A stretch of DNA of 64,000 nucleotides from Arthrobacter sp. 24S4-2 (GTDB lineage: Bacteria > Actinomycetota > Actinomycetes > Actinomycetales > Micrococcaceae). The translations under genes and the position numbers were made by a program. Below the pieces are notes generated by a model, which did no database searches, was not told where the DNA came from, and saw only the letters and a list, made by a program, of their open reading frames with translations. Within the stretch, counting starts at the first letter, position 1. Each line of letters opens with the position of its first letter. The stretch is from the NCBI RefSeq assembly GCF_005280255.1, contig NZ_CP040018.1:4836001-4900000 (forward strand), in the 5' to 3' direction. This document shows, one piece after another, positions 1-8,509 of the stretch.

Positions 1-1
1 A

Positions 2-844
2 GCGGACATCATCTGTGAGGCCACTTTCACCAATCCCGACGACGGCGAGCCCGCGGTTTCGCACGTCCGCTGGACCCTGGAATCGGGCAAGAGCGTCTGC
101 ACCACCAACAAGGGACCCGTGGCACTACGGGGCCGGGAACTGGCAGCCCTGGCGGAACAGCAGGGAGTCCGCTTCGAGTTTGAGGGTGCCGTCATGAGCG
201 GCACTCCGGTGATCCGGCTTGCCAAGCAGATGTTCAGCGGGCTGACACTCAACGGCTTCGAAGGGATCATGAACGGCACCAGCAACTACGTTCTGGGGCG
301 CATGGAAGCCGGCCTTGACCTTGGCGAGGCGGTCCGGGAGGCCCAGGATCTGGGTTACGCCGAGGCGAATCCTGCCGCGGACCTTGAGGGTTTTGACGTG
401 CAACTGAAGGTGTTGATCCTCGCCAACGAGCTGCTCGGCGGGAACCTGCAGCTGAAGGACATCCGGCGGGAGGGCATCTCCGCAGTAACCCCGGAGGATA
501 TCCGGGCAGCCGCTTCAGCCGGCCGGCGCTGGAAGCTGATCGGATCCGCCAGGCGGACTCCCGACGGCGGCATCGCGGCGAGCGTTGCACCGCGGGCCAT
601 CGATTTGGAGCACAGCCTTGCCGGCATCTCGGGCGCCACGAACGCAGTTTCGTTCGAAACTGACCTGCTGGGCCCTGTGACGGTCTCCGGCCCGGGCGCC
701 GGACGCATCGAGACGGCCTACGCACTGCTCTCCGACATCATCGCCATCCACCAGGCGGCGGAAGGCCGCGGCGCCGCCGGCTCCCCTGCCGCCGCCGGCT
801 CTGTTGAGGCTGCCAAGGAAGAAGGAGGCCTGGCTCGTGTCTGA
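2..844 (+). CDS. Homoserine dehydrogenase-like oxidoreductase (5' end outside window)
   Basis: Open from the window edge in frame 2, beginning inside the nucleotide-binding half (TTNKGPVAL). The catalytic domain follows, with GIMNGTSNYVL, AQDLGYAEANPAADLEG and the conserved Asp/Lys pair in GFDVQLK. The family normally reduces aspartate semialdehyde to homoserine with NAD(P)H. After the catalytic domain there is only a low-complexity Ala/Gly tail of about 30 residues, so the regulatory ACT domain of biosynthetic enzymes is absent. The stop overlaps the start of the next aldehyde dehydrogenase, so the two are translationally coupled. Lack of ACT plus the ALDH partner suggests a catabolic rather than biosynthetic role; that is inference. 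Confidence 0.85.
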   Translation, partial: ADIICEATFTNPDDGEPAVSHVRWTLESGKSVCTTNKGPVALRGRELAALAEQQGVRFEFEGAVMSGTPVIRLAKQMFSGLTLNGFEGIMNGTSNYVLGRMEAGLDLGEAVREAQDLGYAEANPAADLEGFDVQLKVLILANELLGGNLQLKDIRREGISAVTPEDIRAAASAGRRWKLIGSARRTPDGGIAASVAPRAIDLEHSLAGISGATNAVSFETDLLGPVTVSGPGAGRIETAYALLSDIIAIHQAAEGRGAAGSPAAAGSVEAAKEEGGLARV

Positions 845-2246
845 TACCACCGTTCTGCAGGATGTCCGGGTTCCCCAGCTCCACGAGGTGGCCAGTCCCT
901 ACGATGGCAGGGTTGTCGGAGCCGTCCCCACCACCGACGTCGACGCAGTTGTTGCACTTATGGCCACGGCGCGCTCTGGCGCCGTGGCGGCAAAGTCCCT
1001 GTCCCGCCATGCACGCGCCGCCATCCTGTCCACAGCGGCGGAGGACATTGAGCGCAGACGCGAGGTGTTCGCCCGGACCATCGTGGCGGAGGCCGGGAAA
1101 ACCATCCGCCAGGCGCGCAAGGAGGTGGATCGGGCCATCAACACCCTCCGGCTGTCCGCGGAGGAGGCCAAGCGCGGTGCCGGCGAGGTCATCCCCTTCG
1201 ACTCCTATGCCGGATCGGAGGACCGGACCGGCTGGTTCACGCGGGAGCCGCTCGGGATCATTGCGGCCATCACGCCGTTCAACGATCCCCTTAACCTGGT
1301 GGCCCACAAGGTGGGTCCGGCGATCGCAGGGGGCAACGCCGTCGTGCTCAAGCCGTCAGCCCTCACGCCGCTGTCCGCCCAGCTGCTGGCCGACTCCCTG
1401 TACGACGCCGGCCTTCCGACGGAGGTCCTCACGGTGGTCCACGGCGGGAGGGACGTCGCGGCGGCCATCATCGCGACCCGGGACGTCCGGATGGTTTCCT
1501 TTACCGGCGGCTTCGCGACCGGTGAGGCAATCGCCCGTGCGGCCGGGCTGAAGAAACTCGCCATGGACCTGGGCGGCAACGCGCCGGTGATCGTCCTGGA
1601 CGATGCGGACGTGGACCAGGCGGTGGCATCATGTGTATCCGGGGCGTTCTGGGCCGCGGGCCAGAACTGTGTGGGGGTGCAGCGGATTCTGGTCCACCAC
1701 TCCGTCTACAGCGAATTCCGCCGGAAGTTCGTGGCGGCCACTACTGCACTGGTCACCGGCGATCCCGCCGGGGAACGGACCGACGTTGGCCCCATGATTA
1801 CCCCCGGCGCGGTCAGGGAGGTCCAGCATAAGATCGGCGAGGCCATCAGCGCCGGTGCCACGGTCCTGGCAGGCAACCAGGCCGAGGGGAATGTCCTGCT
1901 CCCGACGGTCCTGGAGTCAGTTCCGGAGGATTGCCGCCTCTGGCTGGAGGAAGTCTTCGGACCGGTAGTCATGCTCAAGGTGTTCAGTTCCTACGACGAA
2001 GCGATCGAGCTGGCGAACTCCATCGACTTCAGCCTGCATGCGGGCATCTTCACCCGATCGCTCGCGGTGGCCATGCGTGCGGTCCGGGAACTGGACGCGG
2101 GCGGCGTGATGATCAACGACTCCTCCGACTACAGGTTCGACGGCATGCCGTTCGGCGGGTCCAAGTACGGCAGCATGGGCCGCGAAGGCGTCCGCTTCGC
2201 CTATGAGGAGATGACCCAGCCCAAGGTGGTCTGCATCAGGAGCTAG
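837..2246 (+). CDS. NAD(P)-dependent aldehyde dehydrogenase family protein
   Basis: About 469 residues, usual ALDH length. The GTG at 837 is chosen because AAGGAGG (822-828) lies 8 bases upstream; it overlaps the preceding stop by 8 bases. ALDH landmarks: GNAVVLKPS, SFTGGFATGEAIA, DLGGNAP and catalytic Cys near residue 278 in GQNCVG. The residue 34 positions before that Cys, where most ALDHs carry the general-base Glu, is Asp (near 244). The substrate is unknown; coupling with a homoserine dehydrogenase-like enzyme makes aspartate semialdehyde or a similar amino-aldehyde a candidate (inference). Confidence 0.88.
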   Translation: MSDTTVLQDVRVPQLHEVASPYDGRVVGAVPTTDVDAVVALMATARSGAVAAKSLSRHARAAILSTAAEDIERRREVFARTIVAEAGKTIRQARKEVDRAINTLRLSAEEAKRGAGEVIPFDSYAGSEDRTGWFTREPLGIIAAITPFNDPLNLVAHKVGPAIAGGNAVVLKPSALTPLSAQLLADSLYDAGLPTEVLTVVHGGRDVAAAIIATRDVRMVSFTGGFATGEAIARAAGLKKLAMDLGGNAPVIVLDDADVDQAVASCVSGAFWAAGQNCVGVQRILVHHSVYSEFRRKFVAATTALVTGDPAGERTDVGPMITPGAVREVQHKIGEAISAGATVLAGNQAEGNVLLPTVLESVPEDCRLWLEEVFGPVVMLKVFSSYDEAIELANSIDFSLHAGIFTRSLAVAMRAVRELDAGGVMINDSSDYRFDGMPFGGSKYGSMGREGVRFAYEEMTQPKVVCIRS

Positions 2247-2274
2247 CGGGGCGGCAGGGCCTGGAGCCCGGCTG

Positions 2275-2757
2275 CTAGCCCGTCTGCGCCGTGCCCGTCG
2301 GCTCCCCACCGTCTCCCCGCCGTCGGATGACGTTGGACAGGGTCAGCGCGGTCACGGTGTCGGCCACGCCGGGGAGGGCCGCGATCTGCTCCCAGATCTC
2401 CTGGACCCTGTCCAGCGAGCGCGCCTCCAGCCTCACCAGCAGGTCAAAGTCGCCGCTGAGGACATCACAGAGGACCACTTCGGGAATGGTCCGCAACGCG
2501 GCCAGGACATCCGCACCACGCATGCGGTCCTTGCGGTAAATCATGAGGAAGGCGGAAACCATGCTCTGGCCCACACTGCCCGCCACGATCGTGTAGCCCT
2601 GGATGTAGCCCTGCCGCTCCAGGCGGTCTACACGCTGCCGCACGGCATTCCTGGACAGGAGCACGCGGCTGGCCAACTCGGCATGGGACACCCGGGCGTT
2701 CTTTGTGAGCTCCGCAAGGATCTTCTGGTCGATGTGATCCAAACCCGTCCCGTCCAT
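2275..2757 (-). CDS. Lrp/AsnC family transcriptional regulator
   Basis: About 160 residues. The N-terminal winged HTH (LDHIDQKILAEL...SHAELASRVLLSRNAVRQRVDRLE) is followed by a C-terminal RAM/ligand domain (SGDFDLLVRLEA...LPGVADTVTALTLS). The ATG at 2757 is preferred over the one at 2775 because GGAGGG lies just upstream of it. It converges on the dehydrogenase/ALDH pair, ending 28 bases after the ALDH stop. Family members sense amino acids, so it is a plausible local regulator of that pair, but no operator was identified. Confidence 0.88.
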   Translation of the reverse strand: MDGTGLDHIDQKILAELTKNARVSHAELASRVLLSRNAVRQRVDRLERQGYIQGYTIVAGSVGQSMVSAFLMIYRKDRMRGADVLAALRTIPEVVLCDVLSGDFDLLVRLEARSLDRVQEIWEQIAALPGVADTVTALTLSNVIRRRGDGGEPTGTAQTG

Positions 2758-2843
2758 CCCTACCCTCCGCCGCAATCATCGGCGCGCCACTGCCCCCTGG
2801 ACTGTGTGCGCTCCGAAACCGTAGCCAGAAAGGCTCCGCAGAA

Positions 2844-3533
2844 ATGATACGTCCACTCCTGTTGAATCAGGCACCCGCCGCCATCACCTGCATTCTGTTC
2901 GACATGGACGGGACGCTCCTGGACTCCGCGCCGGGGGTGATGGACAGCGCTGCCCGGGCGCTCAAAGCCGTGAATGCGCCGGTCCCTCCGCACCGGGACC
3001 TGCTCAAGTATGTCGGCCCGCCCATGTACGAGTCATTTCGGCACAGCGCAGGCCTGGACGCAGCAACCGCCCGGGAAGCGCTCCGGCACTACCGCGCTGC
3101 CTACGCCGAAACAGGGGCCGGGCAATCCAGCCTTTTTGACGGTATTGACGGCCTCTTGAACCAGTTGGGTTCGGTGCAGTGTCCGATGGCGGTGGCAACG
3201 TCCAAAGTGGAGGATCAGGCGGTCCGGCTGGCGGGCACATTCGGGATTGACCGTCACTTCGCCGATATCTGCGGCGCGTCCGACGCAGCCGGAAGGGCCT
3301 CCAAGGAAGACGTCATAGCCGAATCGCTGGCGCGGCTCAAGGCGCAGGGCGTGGACATTACCAGCCCGGTCATGGTGGGCGACCGGAGCTACGACATTGC
3401 CGGCGCGGCCGTCCACGGGATCCCTACGATCTTTGTGTCCTGGGGATACGGAGACCCATCGGAAGCCGCTGAGGCCGCGGCTGTTGCCCAGACACCCGAG
3501 GTCCTTGCGGGGCTGCTCCGCGCCGGCCGGTAG
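2844..3533 (+). CDS. HAD-family phosphatase, phosphoglycolate-phosphatase-like
   Basis: 229 residues with all four HAD motifs: FDMDGTLLDS (motif I, nucleophile Asp), ATSK (II), the Lys of SKEDVI (III) and MVGDRSYDIAGA (IV). An alpha-helical cap lies between I and II (YVGPPMYESFRHSAG). This layout is that of Gph/PPase-type subfamily I hydrolases acting on small phosphomonoesters in the cytoplasm; the substrate cannot be read from sequence. It is a single gene followed by a strong palindrome at 3557-3592. Confidence 0.87.
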   Translation: MIRPLLLNQAPAAITCILFDMDGTLLDSAPGVMDSAARALKAVNAPVPPHRDLLKYVGPPMYESFRHSAGLDAATAREALRHYRAAYAETGAGQSSLFDGIDGLLNQLGSVQCPMAVATSKVEDQAVRLAGTFGIDRHFADICGASDAAGRASKEDVIAESLARLKAQGVDITSPVMVGDRSYDIAGAAVHGIPTIFVSWGYGDPSEAAEAAAVAQTPEVLAGLLRAGR

Positions 3534-3556
3534 CGCAGCAGCCCGGTAACAGAAGC

Positions 3557-3592
3557 GGAGGACGACGGCGGGAAGTCCCGCCGTCGTCCTCC
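3557..3592. terminator. Perfect palindrome between convergent genes (dispersed repeat copy 1)
   Basis: Arms of 17 bases (GGAGGACGACGGCGGGA and its exact complement) separated by AG. It lies between the HAD gene (+) and adk1 (-), which converge, so it can serve as a bidirectional terminator. It belongs to the family of near-identical palindromes scattered through the window. Confidence 0.75.
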
Positions 3593-3635
3593 GGCTGTTA
3601 GCTCTTGGTCACCACGGTGTTCACGTGGCCCAGGA

Positions 3636-4232
3636 TCACCTGCCGCTGGCGATGGAGACCCTGCTTGGGTTTTCGATGGCGCCCATTACCCTGTCGGTCA
3701 CTTCATCGATGCCGCCGATGCCGTCAACCTGGGTCAGGATGCCGCGTTCGGCATACTTCGCCACCACGGCTTCGGTCTGCTCGTGGTAGAGGTCCAGCCG
3801 GTGGCGGATGACGGCTTCGTTGTCGTCGCTGCGGCCGGTTTCCTTGGCGCGGCCCAGGAGACGGTGGACCAGTTCGTCGTCGTCGGCGGTCAGTTGCAGG
3901 ACCACGTCCAACTGTTGCCCGTCCCTGGCCAGGACCCCGTCCAGATAATCGACCTGTGCCGTGGTGCGGGGGTAACCGTCCAGCAGGAAGCCGTTTTCGA
4001 CGTCGTCCTCGCTGAGGCGGCTGCGCACCATCTTGTTGGTGACGCTGTCCGGGACGAAGTCCCCGGCGTCCATGTACTTCTTGGCCTCGACGCCAAGGGG
4101 CGTCCCGCCCTTCACATTGGCGCGGAAGATATCACCCGTGGAGATCGCAACGACGCCGAGGCGCTCCGAAACGCGCTCCGCCTGCGTGCCTTTGCCGGAA
4201 CCGGGCGGGCCAATAATCAACATTCTCGTCAT
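3636..4232 (-). CDS. adk: Adenylate kinase, short form (copy 1)
   Basis: 198 residues. P-loop GPPGSGKGT at residues 8-16; AMP-binding segment STGDIFRANVK; LLDGYPRT; LID region LLGRAKETGRSDDNEAVIRHRL, lacking the roughly 27-residue insertion of long-form enzymes. It interconverts ATP + AMP and 2 ADP in the cytoplasm. A second gene of exactly the same length lies at 21131-21727. Adenylate kinase is usually encoded beside secY and map in the ribosomal-protein cluster, which is not seen here, so both copies are probably extra to a housekeeping gene. A 15-bp imperfect palindrome 40 bases upstream is shared with copy 2 and the ALDH. Confidence 0.92.
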   Translation of the reverse strand: MTRMLIIGPPGSGKGTQAERVSERLGVVAISTGDIFRANVKGGTPLGVEAKKYMDAGDFVPDSVTNKMVRSRLSEDDVENGFLLDGYPRTTAQVDYLDGVLARDGQQLDVVLQLTADDDELVHRLLGRAKETGRSDDNEAVIRHRLDLYHEQTEAVVAKYAERGILTQVDGIGGIDEVTDRVMGAIENPSRVSIASGR

Positions 4233-4271
4233 TCAAATAAACCCTTCATTATGCCGCTGCTTCGTGTCAGT

Positions 4272-4286
4272 TGCGACCAGGCTGCA
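4272..4286 (-). promoter_or_regulatory. Candidate operator upstream of adk1
   Basis: TGCGACCAGGCTGCA, an imperfect palindrome of form TGCrrCCwGGyyGCA. The same 15-mer occurs at 6007-6021, and with one change at 21840-21854, each upstream of a minus-strand gene. Here it is 40 bases before the adk1 start. Confidence 0.5.
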
Positions 4287-4307
4287 TCGGTGCCTGACAG
4301 CAGCGTA

Positions 4308-4334
4308 CGACGGCGGGAGGTCCCGCCGCCGTCC
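4308..4334. terminator. Palindrome between ALDH and adk1 (dispersed repeat copy 2)
   Basis: GACGGCGGGA, spacer GG, then TCCCGCCGCCGTC. It sits 89 bases past the stop of the minus-strand ALDH and before adk1, so it probably ends ALDH transcripts and separates the two units. Confidence 0.55.
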
Positions 4335-4422
4335 ACTGGCTCTTTATGCAGCTAACGGTAGTTATGGTGCAGTAGGCGGTCATGCGGTGGCATTCCCGAC
4401 GAGCCTGAGTTGGTGCTCAGGC

Positions 4423-5946
4423 TTAGAAGAAGCCGAGCTTGTTCTCGGTGTGGCTGACCAGGAGGTTCTTGGTCTGCTGGTAGTGGTCCAGCATCATGGC
4501 GTGGTTTTCACGTCCGATTCCGGAGGCCTTGTACCCGCCGAAGGCAGCGCCAGCAGGGTAGGCGTGGTAGTTGTTGACCCACACACGGCCGGCCTGGATC
4601 TCGCGGCCGGCACGGTAGGCGACGTTGCCGTTGCGCGACCAGACGCCGGCACCGAGTCCGTAGAGGGTGTCGTTGGCGATGCTGATGGCGTTGTTGTAGT
4701 CCGTGAAGCGTGCCACGGAGACCACGGGGCCGAAGATCTCCTCCTGGAAGATCCGCATCCTGTTGTCACCCTCGAAGATGGTGGGCTGGACGTAGAAACC
4801 GCCGGCCAGGTCCCCGTCAAGCTCCGTCGGTGCACCGCCGGCCAGGATTTTGGCGCCCTCTTCGAGTCCGATGTCGATGTAGGAGAGGATCTTCTCCATC
4901 TGGCCCACCGACGCCTGGGCGCCGATCTGGGTGTTAGTGTCCAGCGGGTTGCCCTGGATGATCTTCTGCGTCCTGGCCACGGCGTCAGCCATGAAGGAGT
5001 CATAGATACCGTCCTGGACGAGGGCGCGGGACGGGCTGCTGCAGACTTCGCCCTGGTTGAAGGCATACAGGGTGAAGCCCTCCAGCGCCTTGTCGTAGAA
5101 GGCGTCGTTGGATGCGGCGACGTCGTTGAAGAAGATGTTCGGGCTCTTGCCGCCGAGCTCCAGCGTGACAGGGATCAGGTTCTGGCTGGCGTACTGGCTG
5201 ATCAGGCGCCCGGTGGAGGTCTCGCCGGTGAAGGCGATCTTGCGGATCCGCGGGCTGGAGGCCAGCGGCTTTCCCACTTCCGCGCCGAAGCCGTTGACGA
5301 TATTCAGCAGGCCCGCTGGCAGCAGGTCCGCGATGAGTTCCGCCAGGACCAGGATGGAGGCCGGAGTGTTCGAAGCCGGCTTGAGGACCACCGCGTTGCC
5401 GGCCGCCAGGGCCGGGGCCATCTTCCAGACGGCCATCAGGATGGGGAAGTTCCACGGGATGATCTGGCCCACCACGCCAAGGGGTTCGTGGAAGTGGTAG
5501 GCCGTGGTGTCGTCGTCCAGCTGGGAGAGCCGGCCTTCCTGGGCCCGGATGGCGGAGGCGAAGTACCGGAAGTGGTCAGCCGCCAGCGGAATGTCCGCAT
5601 TCAAGGTTTCGCGGATGGGCTTGCCGTTGTCCCAGGTTTCAGCGACCGCCAACAGTTCCAGGTTCGCGTCGATCCGGTCGGCGATCTTGTTCAGCACGGC
5701 GGCGCGCTCGGTGGCCGAAGCCTTGCCCCACGCCGGTGCGGCCTTGTGCGCGGCATCGAGTGCGAGCTCAACGTCCGCAGCAGCGCCGCGGGCCACCTCG
5801 GTAAATTGCTTTCCGTTCACCGGGGAGACGTTCTCGATGTATTGGCCGGTAGTTGGAGCCACCCATTCTCCGCCGATCCAGTTTTCGTAGCGGTCCTTGA
5901 ACTGGACCTTGGATCCTTCTTGGCCGGGCTGTACATAAACAGTCAT
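4423..5946 (-). CDS. Acetaldehyde/aldehyde dehydrogenase, ExaC/AcoD type
   Basis: 507 residues, the length of ExaC-type enzymes. The start at 5946 (MTVYVQPG) has GGAG just upstream; longer upstream reading belongs to the antisense side of the GNAT gene. Motifs: PWNFPILM, GNAVVLKPASNTP, FTGETSTGR, catalytic Glu in TLELGGKSP, catalytic Cys in NQGEVCSSPSR, and C-terminal GGYKASGIGRENH. It oxidises acetaldehyde or short aliphatic aldehydes to acids with NAD+. It carries the same upstream 15-mer as both adk genes; acid activation by AMP-forming acetyl-CoA synthetase makes AMP, which would give adenylate kinase a matching job (inference). Confidence 0.92.
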   Translation of the reverse strand: MTVYVQPGQEGSKVQFKDRYENWIGGEWVAPTTGQYIENVSPVNGKQFTEVARGAAADVELALDAAHKAAPAWGKASATERAAVLNKIADRIDANLELLAVAETWDNGKPIRETLNADIPLAADHFRYFASAIRAQEGRLSQLDDDTTAYHFHEPLGVVGQIIPWNFPILMAVWKMAPALAAGNAVVLKPASNTPASILVLAELIADLLPAGLLNIVNGFGAEVGKPLASSPRIRKIAFTGETSTGRLISQYASQNLIPVTLELGGKSPNIFFNDVAASNDAFYDKALEGFTLYAFNQGEVCSSPSRALVQDGIYDSFMADAVARTQKIIQGNPLDTNTQIGAQASVGQMEKILSYIDIGLEEGAKILAGGAPTELDGDLAGGFYVQPTIFEGDNRMRIFQEEIFGPVVSVARFTDYNNAISIANDTLYGLGAGVWSRNGNVAYRAGREIQAGRVWVNNYHAYPAGAAFGGYKASGIGRENHAMMLDHYQQTKNLLVSHTENKLGFF

Positions 5947-6006
5947 GGTCACTCCTCTGGAAAACAGACGTCTTCGTCCTGGCCCCCATGCTAGAGGTTC
6001 AAAGGT

Positions 6007-6021
6007 TGCGACCAGGCTGCA
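6007..6021 (-). promoter_or_regulatory. Candidate operator upstream of ExaC-type ALDH
   Basis: TGCGACCAGGCTGCA, identical to the copy before adk1. It lies 61 bases upstream of the ALDH start. The flanking TTCAAAGG at 5999-6006 is also present beside the adk2 copy. Confidence 0.5.
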
Positions 6022-6064
6022 TTGGGCGCCTGAAGCCTGCTTCCTATAGCGCCGCTGCGCGAGG

Positions 6065-6562
6065 TCAGTCCGGCGGTACCGGAGCTCCCGGCAGGGCGTA
6101 GTAGAGGTAGCTGTCCTCGTCATGGGTGCGCACGAAACCGGCCTGTTCGTACAAGGCACGGGCGGGGTTGTTGAGGTGAACGCCAAGCGTGAGCGTCCTG
6201 GTGCCGGCGGACAAAGCGTCACTGATGAACTGCTCCAGCAGCAGCCAGCCGAACCCCTGCCGGCGGAATTCGGGAAGCACGTGAATCGTGACCAGAACCG
6301 CCGCATCATCCGGCAGCGGCATCCACAGCATGATGCCGGCCGGGACGCCGTCCGCCTCGGCAACCCGGGCCCGGGGCAGGTTGGCCGTCCAGAGCTCCAG
6401 GTTCCGGTCAATCGCCTGCATCCAGCGCTCCAGCTGGTCGCTCTCGATCTCCCGCATGTACTGCAGCTCGGACCTGTACAGCATGGGCAGGTCGGTGGGC
6501 TCGGCGGCCCTGATGGCCCATCCTGCCGCGGCGGCCGCCGGCCCCGCTTCAGATGACTTCAT
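6065..6562 (-). CDS. GNAT family N-acetyltransferase
   Basis: 165 residues. The acetyl-CoA-binding motif A is visible as TIHVLPEFRRQGFGWLLLEQF (R-x-x-G-x-G/A type), followed by the C-terminal NNPARALYEQAGFVRT segment typical of GNAT folds. It transfers an acetyl group to an unidentified acceptor. The gene stands alone and starts 153 bases from the divergently oriented NYN gene. Confidence 0.85.
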   Translation of the reverse strand: MKSSEAGPAAAAAGWAIRAAEPTDLPMLYRSELQYMREIESDQLERWMQAIDRNLELWTANLPRARVAEADGVPAGIMLWMPLPDDAAVLVTIHVLPEFRRQGFGWLLLEQFISDALSAGTRTLTLGVHLNNPARALYEQAGFVRTHDEDSYLYYALPGAPVPPD

Positions 6563-6618
6563 CGTGAAAGTCTCGCACGGGTCTTTGCGGATGCCCCGGA
6601 AACGTCATCCTTTCCGTT

Positions 6619-6652
6619 GCGGACGACGGCGGGACCTCCCGCCGTCGTCCGC
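6619..6652. repeat. Palindrome in a divergent intergenic region (dispersed repeat copy 3)
   Basis: 15-base arms (GCGGACGACGGCGGG and complement) around ACCT. Unlike other copies it lies between two divergent start codons (GNAT at 6562, NYN gene at 6715), where a terminator has no obvious target. This argues that the repeat is not only a terminator. Confidence 0.8.
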
Positions 6653-6714
6653 TCTTGACGGTGTGTCCCGGAAAAACCTCACCACGTTCGCCCAGTTACT
6701 GGCACACTGAGCCA

Positions 6715-7956
6715 ATGAAAGAGGCGCGCTCCCCCTCCCGCCGGCCCGGCATCCGGGCCGCCATGTTTGTCGACTTCGACAACGTCTACACCGGCCTGCA
6801 GGCCCTCGATCCGGCGGCGGCGAAACGGTTCGCGGAAGACCCCAAACACTGGGCGGACGCGTTGTCCGGCGCGGGCTCGGGCGAGAGCTCCCGGCGCTTC
6901 CTGATCCGCAACTGCTACCTCAACCCGGTGGTGTACTCGAAGTACCGGACCTACTGGACCCGTGCGGGCTTTCGGGTGATCGACTGCCCGTCGCTGACTC
7001 AGCGCGGCAAAAGCAGCACCGATATCAACCTTGTGCTGGACGCGATGGACACACTGTCCGGGAGCGGCGGCATCGACGAGTTCTTCATCGCGTCGGCGGA
7101 CGCGGACTTCACCTCACTCATCCAGCGCTTCCGGGCCGCTGACAAGATGACCACGGTGATCGCCGCCGGCGCCGTGGCCTTCGCTTACCGTGAGATGGCG
7201 GACAACGTGGTGGAGTCCCACGACTTTGTGGCGATCCTCAACGGCACCACCGTGGAGCCAATCCACGCGGTGGCCTCTGTCCAGCCGCCACGCGCAGAGG
7301 GGGCCCCCAAGGAGAAGGCCAGGCCGAAGACTGCCTCCGCGGCGGTCAAGGAGGTCTGCGACTTCGTCAGGACGGCACCGGGTCCCGTTGTCGGTGCGAT
7401 GGTTGCCCACCGGGCACTCACGGTGGATCCCTCCCTGAAGACAGACTGGGGCGGCTGCGGAAAGTTCGGGACCTGGGTGGCCCAGATCGGCCAGGGGGTC
7501 GAGTACTCCGCATCGCGTGGCGGGTGGGTCTGGGATGCGCAGAGGTTTTCCATCGAGGACCTGCCCAACGAAGCCGATGTCGAGTCCGGCATTGAGGAAC
7601 GGGTCGCGCGAGTCACCGATGTGCCCGCACTGTCCGCAGCCCAGTTCCGGCAGCTGTTTCTGGCCATGGCGGCCAGGCTCCGTGAGCAGCCGGCCAACCG
7701 CAGCGAGCTGGCAAAACTTGTCCGGGATGACTGTGTCACCGCGGGTCAGCCGGTGTCCCGCGGGGCCGTGAACTTTGTCCTGCAGGGCCTGGGATACGTC
7801 GATTTCCAGCTCACGGACACTGCAACGGCGGAAGAGCTGGCGGCGGCCTGGACCGACGACGTGGAAGAACTCTGCCGCGTGGCGCTGATGGAATTCGACG
7901 ACGCCGAGCGGCTGGCGCTACGGCGATGGGCCAGCGGAGGCTTCGTGGAGGCCTAG
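6715..7956 (+). CDS. NYN domain ribonuclease-like protein with OST-HTH/LOTUS-like domain
   Basis: 413 residues from the ATG at 6715. The N-terminal NYN (PIN-like) nuclease domain shows its metal-binding acidic residues in FVDFDNVY, SSTDINLVLDAM and IASADADF. After a charged linker, a segment (VCDFVRTAPGPVVGAMVAHR...GGCGKFGTWVAQ) has the spacing of OST-HTH/LOTUS RNA-binding domains, and a second helical region follows (around LSAAQFRQLFLAM). NYN proteins cut structured or modified RNA; this domain pair is known from Limkain-b1/MARF1-type proteins. Its RNA target is unknown. It is a single gene, followed by a palindrome. Confidence 0.85.
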   Translation: MKEARSPSRRPGIRAAMFVDFDNVYTGLQALDPAAAKRFAEDPKHWADALSGAGSGESSRRFLIRNCYLNPVVYSKYRTYWTRAGFRVIDCPSLTQRGKSSTDINLVLDAMDTLSGSGGIDEFFIASADADFTSLIQRFRAADKMTTVIAAGAVAFAYREMADNVVESHDFVAILNGTTVEPIHAVASVQPPRAEGAPKEKARPKTASAAVKEVCDFVRTAPGPVVGAMVAHRALTVDPSLKTDWGGCGKFGTWVAQIGQGVEYSASRGGWVWDAQRFSIEDLPNEADVESGIEERVARVTDVPALSAAQFRQLFLAMAARLREQPANRSELAKLVRDDCVTAGQPVSRGAVNFVLQGLGYVDFQLTDTATAEELAAAWTDDVEELCRVALMEFDDAERLALRRWASGGFVEA

Positions 7957-7985
7957 TTCCCTGCCGGGATAGCAGTCGCTGGGAG

Positions 7986-8014
7986 GACGACGGCGGGGAG
8001 GAGCCACCGTCGTC
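7986..8014. terminator. Diverged palindrome between convergent genes (copy 4)
   Basis: GACGACGGCGG, 7-base loop, CCACCGTCGTC (one mismatch). It lies between the stops of the NYN gene (+) and glsB-like gene (-), in a bidirectional terminator position. Confidence 0.6.
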
Positions 8015-8053
8015 TGTCTCGGTCTTCTTCGGTTTGCGGCCCACGGACCGGGG

Positions 8054-8317
8054 TCAGGCCCTGCTTCGACGCGTGACGGCGCCGAAAATCGCCAACACGA
8101 TCACGGCGCCCAAAATAGCCAGCAGCCAGGTCCTGAGATCGAAGAAGTCAGCGAGGCCGCCGCCGAAGACCAGCGAACCGATCCATCCGCCAAGGATGGC
8201 GCCGACCACACCCAAAACCAGCGTGACCACCCAGCCACCGCCCTGCCTTCCGGGAAGTATGGCCTTTGCGATAGCCCCCGCGATCAGGCCGAGCAGGAGA
8301 AATCCGAGAAATCCCAT
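8054..8317 (-). CDS. GlsB/YeaQ/YmgE family stress-response membrane protein
   Basis: 87 residues, nearly all hydrophobic, with three membrane segments: residues 1-20 (GFLGFLLLGLIAGAIAKAIL), the Gly-rich WVVTLVLGVVGAILGGWIGSL, and LLAILGAVIVLAIFGAV, then a basic tail. The first segment ending in PGRQGGGW is the signature of this small inner-membrane family (formerly transglycosylase-associated protein). It is stress-induced in many bacteria, with unknown biochemical function. The gene is monocistronic. Confidence 0.88.
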   Translation of the reverse strand: MGFLGFLLLGLIAGAIAKAILPGRQGGGWVVTLVLGVVGAILGGWIGSLVFGGGLADFFDLRTWLLAILGAVIVLAIFGAVTRRSRA

Positions 8318-8509
8318 GACGAGCTTCCTTCCGAATGAAAGAACCGCTTAGCTGCGACAGGAGCAGGAATTCGTGCTGGGCGGGTCAAGCCCATTGCCTG
8401 CTGCCCTCCGCGGTCCGGGTTGCCGGCACCTGCCGGTGAGTGGAGTTTAGGGATTCTTTTGGGGCCCGTCACGAGTGGCTGCCACCCGAATATTCGGCCG
8501 CACTCGTGC

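Noticed and set aside
4033..5994. 653-residue open frame on the plus strand
   Set aside because: Antisense to adk1 and the ExaC-type ALDH, whose motifs are unambiguous.
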